18,823 nucleotides of DNA, taken from Spirochaetia bacterium. Its GTDB lineage: Bacteria > Spirochaetota > Spirochaetia > Treponematales > Treponemataceae. Every line of letters begins with the position of its first letter. Within the stretch, counting starts at the first letter, position 1. Shown here piece by piece: positions 1-6,542 of the stretch. The stretch spans positions 1-18,823 of the forward strand of contig CAAGIR010000237.1 in NCBI GenBank assembly GCA_900769975.1, written 5' to 3'. A program made the translations under genes and the position numbers. The notes below the pieces were generated by a model, which did no database searches, had not been told where the DNA came from, and saw only the letters and a list, made by a program, of their open reading frames with translations.

Positions 1-33
1 AACTTACGCACCTTTCGTATTGTTTTGTATTTT

Positions 34-146
34 TGCCTGGTGGTCATAGTGGAGAGGAAATACCCGTTCCCATTCCGAACACGGAAGTCAAGCTCTCTTA
101 CGCCGATGATACTGCTCTTCGCGGGAAAGTAGGATGCTGCCAGGCT
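34..146 (+). rRNA. rrf: 5S ribosomal RNA
   Basis: The terminal stem GCCTGG (35-40) pairs with CCAGGC (140-145). Between them lies the conserved 5S core around CCCATTCCGAACACGGAAGT and the closing GGGAAAGTAGG segment. The length of about 112 nt is normal. The gene is followed six bases later by tRNA-Val, so this is the 3' end of an rRNA operon; the 23S gene, if linked, lies left of the window. Exact ends are estimated from the terminal stem. Confidence 0.95.
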
Positions 147-151
147 TTTAA

Positions 152-225
152 GGGCAGTTAGCTCAGCTGGTACGAGCGTCTGGTTTACACCCAGAATGTC
201 GGGAGTTCGATCCTCTCACTGCCCA
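152..225 (+). tRNA. tRNA-Val (anticodon TAC)
   Basis: A full cloverleaf can be drawn. The acceptor stem GGGCAGT (152-158) pairs with ACTGCCC (218-224), with discriminator A225. The anticodon stem TCTGG/CCAGA encloses loop TTTACAC with anticodon TAC at 186-188, which reads GUA. The T arm GGGAG-TTCGATC-CTCTC is intact with one G-U pair. No 3' CCA is encoded, so a CCA-adding enzyme is needed. It is co-transcribed with the 5S rRNA and closed by the terminator at 231-265. Confidence 0.96.
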
Positions 226-230
226 TAGTT

Positions 231-265
231 AAAGCACTCTATTTTAAGTAGAGTGCTTTTTTTTT
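231..265 (+). terminator. Intrinsic terminator of the 5S/tRNA-Val operon
   Basis: An 11-bp perfect stem (231-241 with 249-259) with loop TTTTAAG runs into an uninterrupted T tract to 265. It begins five bases after the tRNA and ends only 17 bases before the fucosidase start codon, leaving little room for a separate promoter. Confidence 0.9.
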
Positions 266-282
266 GCAAGAAGGGAAATGAT

Positions 283-2622
283 ATGAATAGAATTCTAAGA
301 TTTAATAAAATCCCTGAAAAATGGGAAGAATATCTGCCTTTGGGAAATGGAAGATTAGGATGCATGGTTAAAACGCATCCAGCAAATGAAATAATCCAAT
401 TAAATGAAGAAGGAATCTGGTCTGGAGGACCTATAGATAGAATAAATCCAGATACTCAAAAAAATATAAAAAAAATCAGAGAATTAATAAAGAAAGGAAA
501 TGTAAAGGAAGCTCAGGAATTAGGATTTCAAAGTCTTTCTGGCACTTCATTTAATGAAAGAGTTTATCAAACTGCAGGTGAATTTAAAATCGATTTTTTT
601 GAAAACGACAACTTTGGAATAGAATGTGGTTTTCCTTTGCAGCACAAATCTCCACAAAAATATCTTGAAAGTTACAATGCAGAGTTAAATCTTTCAGAAT
701 CGGTAGTGAATTTAAGTTATCAAAATGACAAAGATGTGATTTTTACTAGAAGAATTTGGATTAGTGCCAAGAAAGATATGATTTTTATGTATATAAAATC
801 ATCACAAAGAAAAAAAATCTGTTTTAGAGGTTATTTTGATAGAGGAATTTGGCAGGACAGTGTAAACATAAAGAATGATTCGGTTTTTATGGAAGATGCA
901 CATGGAATTCCTTTTTGCGCAGGTGTCGGAGCAATATGCAATGAAGGAAAAATACAAACAAATGGTTTTTGTATAAATGGAACGGACTGTTCTGAAGTAT
1001 TGTTATTTATAGATATTCAATGTTGGCAATGGAATGACAAAATAAAAACAAAAAATGATTTTGATAAAGCGATTTTAGAAAATACATGGACTGAAAAATG
1101 TGAAAAAAATATTGAAAGAATAAAACAGGAAGCTCAAAATTATGTTTTATCAGAATATGTGAATAAATTATATCAGGAACATGTTGAAGAGTATTCAAAA
1201 TATTGGAATCGTTTTAATTTAAATATCGGAAATCAAGATGAAAATAATAAAACTGTATCTGAATTATTGTTAGATTGTAATCCTGAGAATGTCGAATTAG
1301 TAAATTTATATTCTGATTTTTCAAGATATCTGATGATTAGTGGAAGCCGAAAGCCTGGAATTCTTCCATTAACTTTACAGGGATTATGGAATTGTTATAT
1401 GGATCCTCCGTGGGGAAGTAAATATACAATCAACATAAACACACAGATGAATTATTGGCCTGTCAATCTGACTAATCTTTGCGAATGTGAATTACCACTC
1501 ATCAATCTTCTGGAAAGAGCTTATGAGAATGGAAAAAAAGTTGCACAGAAAATGTATAATTGCAGAGGATATGTATTACATCACAATACTGATTTTTGGG
1601 GAGATGCAGCACCTCAGGATGCTTGGCTTCCTGGAACATATTGGGTTTTGGGAGCAGCATGGCTGTCAACTCATATTTGGGAACATTTTGAATATACAAT
1701 TGATGTAGAATTTTTAAAACGTTATTATTATTTGATGCATGAAGCATGCAGGTTTTTTGTAGATTTTCTGACTCCATGTGATTTGATTGCAGAAGATGGA
1801 AATCCATATCTTGTGATTAATCCTTCCGTATCTCCTGAAAATTCTTATGTTACAAAAGCTGGAGAAGTTGGAGCTTTCTGTGAAGGCTGCGAAATGGATA
1901 ACATGATTCTGGAACATTTGTTTTCAAGTGTATTGAAATCATATAAATATATAGAAGAAAGTTGTGTTGATAAAGATGGAATTAGATATCCAAAAGAAGA
2001 TTTTGATGATTTTAAATATATTTTGAATCACTTAAAAAAGCCTGAATTGAATAATGACGGTTCTCTGATGGAATGGAATACTCAGGTTCAGGAAACGGAA
2101 CCTGGACACAGGCATATTTCGCATCTTTATGGACTTTTTCCTGGTCACACTATCAGTGTGGAACGAACTCCACACCTTGCAGAAGCGGCAAAGAAAACTT
2201 TGGAAAAAAGATTGATAAACGGTGGCGGACATACAGGATGGAGTCAGGCTTGGATAATAAATTTTTATGCCCAACTTGGAATGGGTGATGAAGCTCTTTC
2301 TTCTGTTGTAAAACTTTTTAAGAATTCTACTTTGCCAAATCTTCTGGATGATCATCCACCGTTCCAGATTGATGGAAATTTTGGAGCACTGGCCGGAATC
2401 TTAAGGATGATTGTGCAGAGTGAATTTGTTGATGGAAAAGTGAATGTAAAACTTTTGCCTACTTTGCCTTCTGAACCAGCTTGGCAGAATGGTAGTGTAC
2501 GAGGGATTTCAATAAAAGGTGGTTATACATTGGATTTTGAATGGAGAAATGGCACTGTTGTGAGAAGTGAATTACATACAGGAAAATTTTCGATAGGGGA
2601 AGGTAAGATAATGATAAAGTAG
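283..2622 (+). CDS. GH95 family alpha-L-fucosidase, cytoplasmic
   Basis: This 779-residue protein matches glycoside hydrolase family 95, inverting enzymes that release alpha-1,2-linked L-fucose (some members act on L-galactose) from plant or host glycans. Family signatures are visible: PLGNGRLG (19-26), QLNE..WSGGP (39-50), ININTQMNYWP with N384 and N386 matching the base-activating asparagine pair, SPEN with E519 as likely general acid, and HPPFQIDGNFG with D697. The length fits the family. There is no signal peptide, so it probably acts in the cytoplasm on imported oligosaccharides. The start at 283 is chosen because AAGGG (271-275) lies seven bases upstream; an earlier ATG at 253 sits inside the terminator hairpin. 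No sugar transporter or fucose-catabolism gene is adjacent and no promoter is evident between terminator and gene. Family assignment is firm; the natural substrate is not known. Confidence 0.92.
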   Translation: MNRILRFNKIPEKWEEYLPLGNGRLGCMVKTHPANEIIQLNEEGIWSGGPIDRINPDTQKNIKKIRELIKKGNVKEAQELGFQSLSGTSFNERVYQTAGEFKIDFFENDNFGIECGFPLQHKSPQKYLESYNAELNLSESVVNLSYQNDKDVIFTRRIWISAKKDMIFMYIKSSQRKKICFRGYFDRGIWQDSVNIKNDSVFMEDAHGIPFCAGVGAICNEGKIQTNGFCINGTDCSEVLLFIDIQCWQWNDKIKTKNDFDKAILENTWTEKCEKNIERIKQEAQNYVLSEYVNKLYQEHVEEYSKYWNRFNLNIGNQDENNKTVSELLLDCNPENVELVNLYSDFSRYLMISGSRKPGILPLTLQGLWNCYMDPPWGSKYTININTQMNYWPVNLTNLCECELPLINLLERAYENGKKVAQKMYNCRGYVLHHNTDFWGDAAPQDAWLPGTYWVLGAAWLSTHIWEHFEYTIDVEFLKRYYYLMHEACRFFVDFLTPCDLIAEDGNPYLVINPSVSPENSYVTKAGEVGAFCEGCEMDNMILEHLFSSVLKSYKYIEESCVDKDGIRYPKEDFDDFKYILNHLKKPELNNDGSLMEWNTQVQETEPGHRHISHLYGLFPGHTISVERTPHLAEAAKKTLEKRLINGGGHTGWSQAWIINFYAQLGMGDEALSSVVKLFKNSTLPNLLDDHPPFQIDGNFGALAGILRMIVQSEFVDGKVNVKLLPTLPSEPAWQNGSVRGISIKGGYTLDFEWRNGTVVRSELHTGKFSIGEGKIMIK

Positions 2623-2641
2623 ATTATCACATCGCTACCTT
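2600..2641 (+). terminator. Possible weak terminator hairpin over the fucosidase stop codon
   Basis: AAGGTA (2600-2605) pairs with TACCTT (2636-2641) and GATAAT (2607-2612) with ATTATC (2623-2628), giving a two-part stem separated by a small internal loop. The T tract that follows is only a few bases, so termination would be weak. Confidence 0.25.
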
Positions 2642-2728
2642 TTAAATTATCAAATTAAGTTCTTTTTCTTTAATTCAAAAATAAAATAAGATTTTTCTCG
2701 GCTGGAATAAAAGTAGAAAAACTTTTAA

Positions 2729-2878
2729 ATGGATATCCATTGTGAAATTCAGTTTGTGAACTGTATCTATATTTTTGCCTCAAGAACAAACTGATAATTC
2801 TATTATGAAGAAATTCTTAATGCAACAGAAAATCACGTTAAAAAAGACATGAAATTGTGTCTGTTCAATGATAAATAA
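2729..2878 (+). pseudogene. Possible gene remnant interrupted by two stops
   Basis: The 399 bases between the fucosidase gene and the next gene hold no intact gene. One reading frame from the ATG at 2729 gives 21 residues (MDIHCEIQFVNCIYIFASRTN), then TGA TAA, then 26 further residues ending KLCLFNDK before TAA at 2876-2878. The second part reads like a natural charged helix. This may be a decayed gene or chance in AT-rich DNA; no family is recognised. Confidence 0.2.
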
Positions 2879-2937
2879 TGGTGTTCTTCGATATATATAT
2901 ACAGAATTATGTTTTTGATTTATATTCTATTTTTTTT

Positions 2938-3003
2938 GTGAAAAAATTCACCAAATTTTGATTAATTTATTCTCACTACAAAAGTTTTCTTTTGATGTAC
3001 AAT
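2938..3003 (+). promoter_or_regulatory. Possible promoter region of the secreted repeat protein
   Basis: A TACAAT box (2998-3003) stands 18 bases before the start codon of the next gene, but no good -35 lies at the right distance. Further upstream is a small inverted repeat, GTGAA-AAAA-TTCAC (2938-2951), which could be an operator. Both are weak signals in AT-rich DNA. Confidence 0.22.
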
Positions 3004-3021
3004 TTTTGTCAGAGGTAAAGA

Positions 3022-4872
3022 ATGAAAAAATCGATTTTTACAATTATTGCAGCTCTGACGTTTATGTCAACTGCCAATATTTTTGCGGAAGAAGCAAAAT
3101 TTATTAGAAATTACGATTATGGTGCTCGTTTCTATGAAAACGCAGAATATCTTAATGGTAACTACAGAAGCAATTTTGTTTCAATCCCACAAAACCGTAT
3201 GTTGAATTATAAAGATGGTTTTGAAAGAAAGATTGGAGTTTTTGAGCTAGAAGGCAATACTCTTTTTGTAGGTTATAGTGAAGATGGTAGTGGAGCCCTG
3301 CAGCTTTGTGATGAAAATGGGAAAATGTGGATTAGCAAAGACTCTTACAAGGAAAGAGAAGAATCTTATTTTAAGTATCAGGGAGGAGGTTCTGGCGGAG
3401 TTATCACTCAGATAGAACTTAAAGGCAAAAAATACACATTAGTAATTGCAGGAATAAGCAGCAATAAGGCAGGCATTTACTCTGATTATGATGGTTTTAG
3501 AATGTGGGTTGAAAATGAAGCTCCAAACGATACAGCTACATCAAAAACTATCGATAAAGTTATAAGTTATGATGATGTAGACATTCGCGAAGGAGTTTTC
3601 AAACCAGGTTATACAAGACTTTGGGGAGAAGTAATAGAAAGACCTGAAAATGCAGGTTTTATCTATAAATATTCTTACAAAGGCTCAGACTTTATTTTTA
3701 ATAATAGTGATGATTTCAACACATGCTTACAAAATACAGATGGAAGCCTTATACCTTTAAACAGAGTTTCTGTTTTTTATATATATCAGTCATACCCTAA
3801 TGGAAAAACTAGAGGAGGATTTGGACTTGGTATAGAAGCAGATGTTCAGCTTGGAAATAATAAAGTAAGAATTGTTTATTCTCAGTGTGACGGAAATAAA
3901 AGAGTTTGGGTTAAAGATACAAGTTGTTATCCTGTAATTCAGAATGAAAAATTTAGTAAGGCAAATTCAAAAACAAAAAAAACTGAAAAAACAAAGAAAT
4001 CAGGAAAATCTGCAGCTTTTACCAGAGATTATGAAAAATACAGAAGAATTTATTCAGGCTCAGATATTTCCAAAGGAATTTATAAATCAAACTATAAAAA
4101 TATTCCACAAAATGGAAGTGAAGGTGTTTCATTTAAGGTTAACATGAAAGAAGAGGGAGAAGTTACACTTTCTTGCAAGACAGGTATTTTTGATATTGAT
4201 GATTTCAAAATTTCGATTTTTTTCAATCCAGAAAAAGGCTGGCAGATAATACCAAAGAGTGAAAATATAAAAAGTTTGAATTATAAGGCTAATAACAGAT
4301 TTGATCTTTCAAGTGAAAAAATTCGTATGGGAATGCAAGCTGAAGTTACAGTAATTATCAATGATAAAGAATATGATTTAGCATTTGTCTGTCTGAATGC
4401 TGGTAAAGGGGATTATATAGTTTTCACTAAAACTGGTCCAAATGAAGAAACAGCCTTGTCTGAAACTGATAATTTTGGAATTGAATACTATGATATGGTT
4501 GATATAAAAGATGGAGTTTATAAGCCAGGTTTTGAACCTGTTAGTAAATATCTCTATACAAATGATTCAAATAATGCTCTCTTTGAAAATGTGACAGAAG
4601 ATGAACCTGTATATATTTTTGATTGGAATGGAAACAGATTCCTTATAGGCCCAGCTCAGGATCCTGCCAATTATGTAAAGAATCTTGATGGGTCTGTAAT
4701 TTATAATCCGGAAATTCAGATTCGTTGTAGAACAATTGATAATGATGGTTCTTTTCATTGTTATCCTTGGCTAACATACGGTTGGGAAGGTAAAGTTCAT
4801 CTTGGAGATAAAGATGTAACTCTTGCTTACTTTAAGTGGGGCGCAGCTGTATATGCCTTTGTAAAAGAATAA
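3022..4872 (+). CDS. Secreted protein of unknown function with internal duplication
   Basis: The 616-residue product has a typical signal peptide (residues 1-22, lysines then a hydrophobic core, ending IFA before EEA), so it is exported to the periplasm or cell surface. The mature part is two diverged copies of one unit, offset by about 307 residues. RNYDYGARFYE at 29 matches RDYEKYRRIYS at 335, each followed by NY+SN(F/Y)..IPQN. EGVFKPGY at 191-197 matches DGVYKPGF at 498-504. NTDGS and the LG(N/D)K.V.(I/L)(V/A)Y tail also repeat. A lysine-rich linker (about 312-332) joins the copies. AGAGG (3010-3014) precedes the start. I recognise no named family; the beta-rich, aromatic-rich composition is compatible with binding or structural domains, but no function is claimed. 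It sits between the fucosidase gene and a GC-rich block and seems to be transcribed alone. Confidence 0.85.
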   Translation: MKKSIFTIIAALTFMSTANIFAEEAKFIRNYDYGARFYENAEYLNGNYRSNFVSIPQNRMLNYKDGFERKIGVFELEGNTLFVGYSEDGSGALQLCDENGKMWISKDSYKEREESYFKYQGGGSGGVITQIELKGKKYTLVIAGISSNKAGIYSDYDGFRMWVENEAPNDTATSKTIDKVISYDDVDIREGVFKPGYTRLWGEVIERPENAGFIYKYSYKGSDFIFNNSDDFNTCLQNTDGSLIPLNRVSVFYIYQSYPNGKTRGGFGLGIEADVQLGNNKVRIVYSQCDGNKRVWVKDTSCYPVIQNEKFSKANSKTKKTEKTKKSGKSAAFTRDYEKYRRIYSGSDISKGIYKSNYKNIPQNGSEGVSFKVNMKEEGEVTLSCKTGIFDIDDFKISIFFNPEKGWQIIPKSENIKSLNYKANNRFDLSSEKIRMGMQAEVTVIINDKEYDLAFVCLNAGKGDYIVFTKTGPNEETALSETDNFGIEYYDMVDIKDGVYKPGFEPVSKYLYTNDSNNALFENVTEDEPVYIFDWNGNRFLIGPAQDPANYVKNLDGSVIYNPEIQIRCRTIDNDGSFHCYPWLTYGWEGKVHLGDKDVTLAYFKWGAAVYAFVKE

Positions 4873-4880
4873 AAAAAGCA

Positions 4881-5019
4881 GGGTTTAAGGGGCTGCTTAA
4901 GCCCCTAGGTGAGGGGGTAGCGAGCAACGAAGTGCGAGTGCAGGGGGAGATTCGCTTCGCTAATGAGATTTGCTATCGATTAAAATCAATGGATATCAAA
5001 ACTTCACTTCCCCCTCCTG
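4881..5019. repeat. GC-rich non-coding block with G and C tracts, possible interspersed repeat
   Basis: This block differs sharply in composition from the AT-rich surroundings. It contains a 7-bp hairpin, AGGGGCT (4888-4894) with AGCCCCT (4900-4906), without a T tract. G runs at 4913-4917 and 4943-4947 follow, with the wording GCGAGCAACGAAGTGCGAGTGC between them. TCCCCCT (5009-5015) can pair with AGGGGGA (4942-4948). No plausible protein is encoded. It has the look of a dispersed genomic repeat, but only one copy is in this window. Confidence 0.35.
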
Positions 5020-5036
5020 TTATAATTTAATATAAT
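5018..5036 (+). promoter_or_regulatory. Promoter of the small membrane protein, extended -10
   Basis: TG-T-TATAAT (5018-5026) is an extended -10 element, and a second TATAAT lies at 5031-5036, seven bases before the ATG at 5044. No TTGACA-like -35 is seen. Start from the first box would give a leader of about 11 bases, and from the second a leaderless message. No ribosome binding site is present. Confidence 0.45.
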
Positions 5037-5043
5037 AAAATCC

Positions 5044-5661
5044 ATGACCTTTCAAAATTATTCTATTAAAACTCAAGTTTTTCTTGCCCTGATTTTTACG
5101 CCTCTTAATATTCTTGTTTCATATTTAAGCACGTTTTTTCAGTTTCCGTTTTTTATGGACATGATTTTTGTTTATGCGGCAAGTTTTTTTGGTCTTCCCT
5201 GCGGGATAATTGTCGGTGTAAGTTCTTCTTTTTTCAATGCAGTTGTAGTGCAGCATTCTTTAAGACATGTTCTTTATGCCTTCTGCTGTATTACTGGCAC
5301 TCTGCTGACCTGGCTTTTTATTACAAAACAGAAAACCTTTGAAAATAAAGTATTCTTTTTGATTAGACTTTCACTTTTATTTTTTGTTTCAACTGTTGTG
5401 ATAAGTCTTGAAGGTTCTCTTATTTATTCAATTTTCTTTTCCAGAACCGAAGTGAAGAATGAAAATTCCACTGTTTTATTCTTGACTTATACATTGGTTC
5501 TTCAGAATTTCGGACTGATTTTAAGTGCCTTTCTGGCGCGGCTGCCTGTGAATCTTTTTGATAAGGCACTTGCGGTTTTCGGAGGATTTGGATGTTATGC
5601 TGGTGTGAATGCTTTAATCCATTTTTGGAATTCTAAAAATTCCATATCAAAAGAGGATTAA
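5044..5661 (+). CDS. Small multi-pass membrane protein of unknown function
   Basis: The 205-residue product is strongly hydrophobic, with about six membrane segments (roughly 11-31, 36-58, 75-95, 105-130, 145-165 and 170-192) and a charged C-terminus. The fold-like pattern (short polar N-terminus, then a segment FFMDMIFVYAASFFGLPCGIIVGVSS) resembles the substrate-binding S components of ECF vitamin transporters or the membrane sensor part of some signalling proteins; I cannot tell which. No soluble output domain is attached. There is no ribosome binding site before the ATG; promoter boxes lie directly upstream, suggesting a very short leader. It is a single gene, separated from rplU by 200 bases. 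Confidence 0.75.
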   Translation: MTFQNYSIKTQVFLALIFTPLNILVSYLSTFFQFPFFMDMIFVYAASFFGLPCGIIVGVSSSFFNAVVVQHSLRHVLYAFCCITGTLLTWLFITKQKTFENKVFFLIRLSLLFFVSTVVISLEGSLIYSIFFSRTEVKNENSTVLFLTYTLVLQNFGLILSAFLARLPVNLFDKALAVFGGFGCYAGVNALIHFWNSKNSISKED

Positions 5662-5707
5662 AATCTGATTCAACTATTGCAAAAAAATCCTGATTCTGAT
5701 ATTATGT

Positions 5708-5736
5708 TTGATACGTATTTAGACTTTGGGTAAAAT
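5708..5736 (+). promoter_or_regulatory. Promoter of the rplU-rpmA operon
   Basis: TTGATA (5708-5713), a 17-base spacer and TAAAAT (5731-5736) each differ from consensus by one base. A second, weaker pair lies just upstream: TTGCAA (5677-5682), 17 bases, TATTAT (5700-5705). Transcription from the better pair would start near 5743 and leave a leader of about 120 bases before rplU. Confidence 0.55.
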
Positions 5737-5786
5737 GGTATTTAATCCCCGTTTTATGCTGTTTTCCAGTTTATTTACCAGTCTTT

Positions 5787-5821
5787 TGCAGTTTGAATTG
5801 TGTTTCCTTTTTTCCACTGCA
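5787..5821 (+). promoter_or_regulatory. Possible structured leader of rplU
   Basis: TGCAGT (5787-5792) can pair with ACTGCA (5816-5821) in the 120-base untranslated leader, with a pyrimidine-rich loop, 40 bases before rplU. Ribosomal protein operons often carry autoregulatory leader structures, but I do not recognise this one as a known class. Confidence 0.2.
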
Positions 5822-5861
5822 TCTGGCGATTAATGATTCATTTTATTTAATGAGGTATTAT

Positions 5862-6176
5862 ATGTACGCAACTATTGAATTTAAGGGCAAACAGTACAAA
5901 GCTGAAAAAGATGTTGTCCTTACAGTTGATAAGCTTGATGCTGAAAAAGGTACAAAAATTGACATTGATACAGTTCTTTTGGTAAGTGATGGAGATAAAA
6001 TTAGTGTAGGAACTCCTTATGTTGCTGGAGCAAAAGTAACTGTAGTAGTTGAAGATTCTTTTAGAGACAAGAAAGTACTTGTTTTTAAGTATAAATCAAA
6101 GAAAGACTATCATCGTCTTTTTGGTCATAGACAGCAGTACACAAAAGTACGTGTTGAATCAATCACACTTGCATAA
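5862..6176 (+). CDS. rplU: 50S ribosomal protein L21
   Basis: The 104-residue product MYATIEFKGKQYKAEKD... is a clear L21, including the C-terminal basic KYKSKKDYHRLFGHRQQYTKVRV segment that binds 23S rRNA. The length matches the family. The start at 5862 is preceded by GAGG (5852-5855) at good spacing; an in-frame ATG at 5793 would add 23 unrelated residues and is rejected. L21 is an early-assembling large-subunit protein. rpmA follows after 23 bases, as in most bacteria. The Prp cysteine-protease gene found between these two genes in Firmicutes is absent. Confidence 0.97.
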   Translation: MYATIEFKGKQYKAEKDVVLTVDKLDAEKGTKIDIDTVLLVSDGDKISVGTPYVAGAKVTVVVEDSFRDKKVLVFKYKSKKDYHRLFGHRQQYTKVRVESITLA

Positions 6177-6199
6177 TTAAGATATTATAGGAGATTACT

Positions 6200-6454
6200 A
6201 TGGGAAGAACACGTGGTGGATCTGGTGCAAAAAACGGACGCGATTCAAATCCAAAGAATTTGGGTATTAAAAAATATGCTGGCGAAACTGTAACTGCAGG
6301 TTCTATTATTCTTAAACAGCGAGGAACAAAGTTTTATCCAGGAAAAAATGTAATGAAAGCTGGTGATGACAGTTTGTTTGCTGTAGCTGATGGAAAAGTG
6401 GTTTACGGTGAAAGAAATAATCATAAGGTTGTTTCTGTAGAAGTTGCTGAATAA
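6200..6454 (+). CDS. rpmA: 50S ribosomal protein L27
   Basis: The 84-residue product has the L27 hallmarks: GGSGAKNGRDSNPKNLGIKKYAGETV near the N-terminus and the RGTKFYPGKNV core. The flexible N-terminal tail of L27 reaches the peptidyl-transferase centre. The tail here begins MGRTRGGSG, without the cleavable extension known from Firmicutes, which agrees with the missing Prp protease gene. AGGAG (6189-6193) is the ribosome binding site. It is the last gene before the terminator at 6486-6522. Confidence 0.97.
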   Translation: MGRTRGGSGAKNGRDSNPKNLGIKKYAGETVTAGSIILKQRGTKFYPGKNVMKAGDDSLFAVADGKVVYGERNNHKVVSVEVAE

Positions 6455-6485
6455 GCATTTAATTAGTTTTATCTAATTACGAAGT

Positions 6486-6522
6486 GCCCGGTTTGACGAA
6501 AAATCTGCCGGGCTTTTTTTTT
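6486..6522 (+). terminator. Intrinsic terminator between rpmA and obgE
   Basis: GCCCGG (6486-6491) pairs with CCGGGC (6508-6513) around a 16-base loop, followed by nine T. It ends 20 bases before the obgE start codon, so it divides the ribosomal-protein unit from the downstream genes or tunes read-through into them. Confidence 0.85.
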
Positions 6523-6542
6523 GAGAAAATTTGGAGAAATAA

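Noticed and set aside
253..282. Upstream in-frame ATG for the fucosidase gene
   Set aside because: It lies within the 3' arm of the tRNA-Val terminator and lacks a ribosome binding site; the ATG at 283 has AAGGG at good distance and fits the family N-terminus.
4881..4947. G-quadruplex made from four G runs
   Set aside because: Loops of up to 25 bases separate the runs, and the nearby C tract would compete by forming a stem.
4836..5030. 64-residue ORF reading through the GC-rich block
   Set aside because: It begins inside the secreted-protein gene and translates the repeat-like block; composition and overlap point to a spurious frame.
5793..5861. N-terminal extension of ribosomal protein L21
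   Set aside because: The 23 extra residues are not part of L21, and GAGG stands just before the ATG at 5862.
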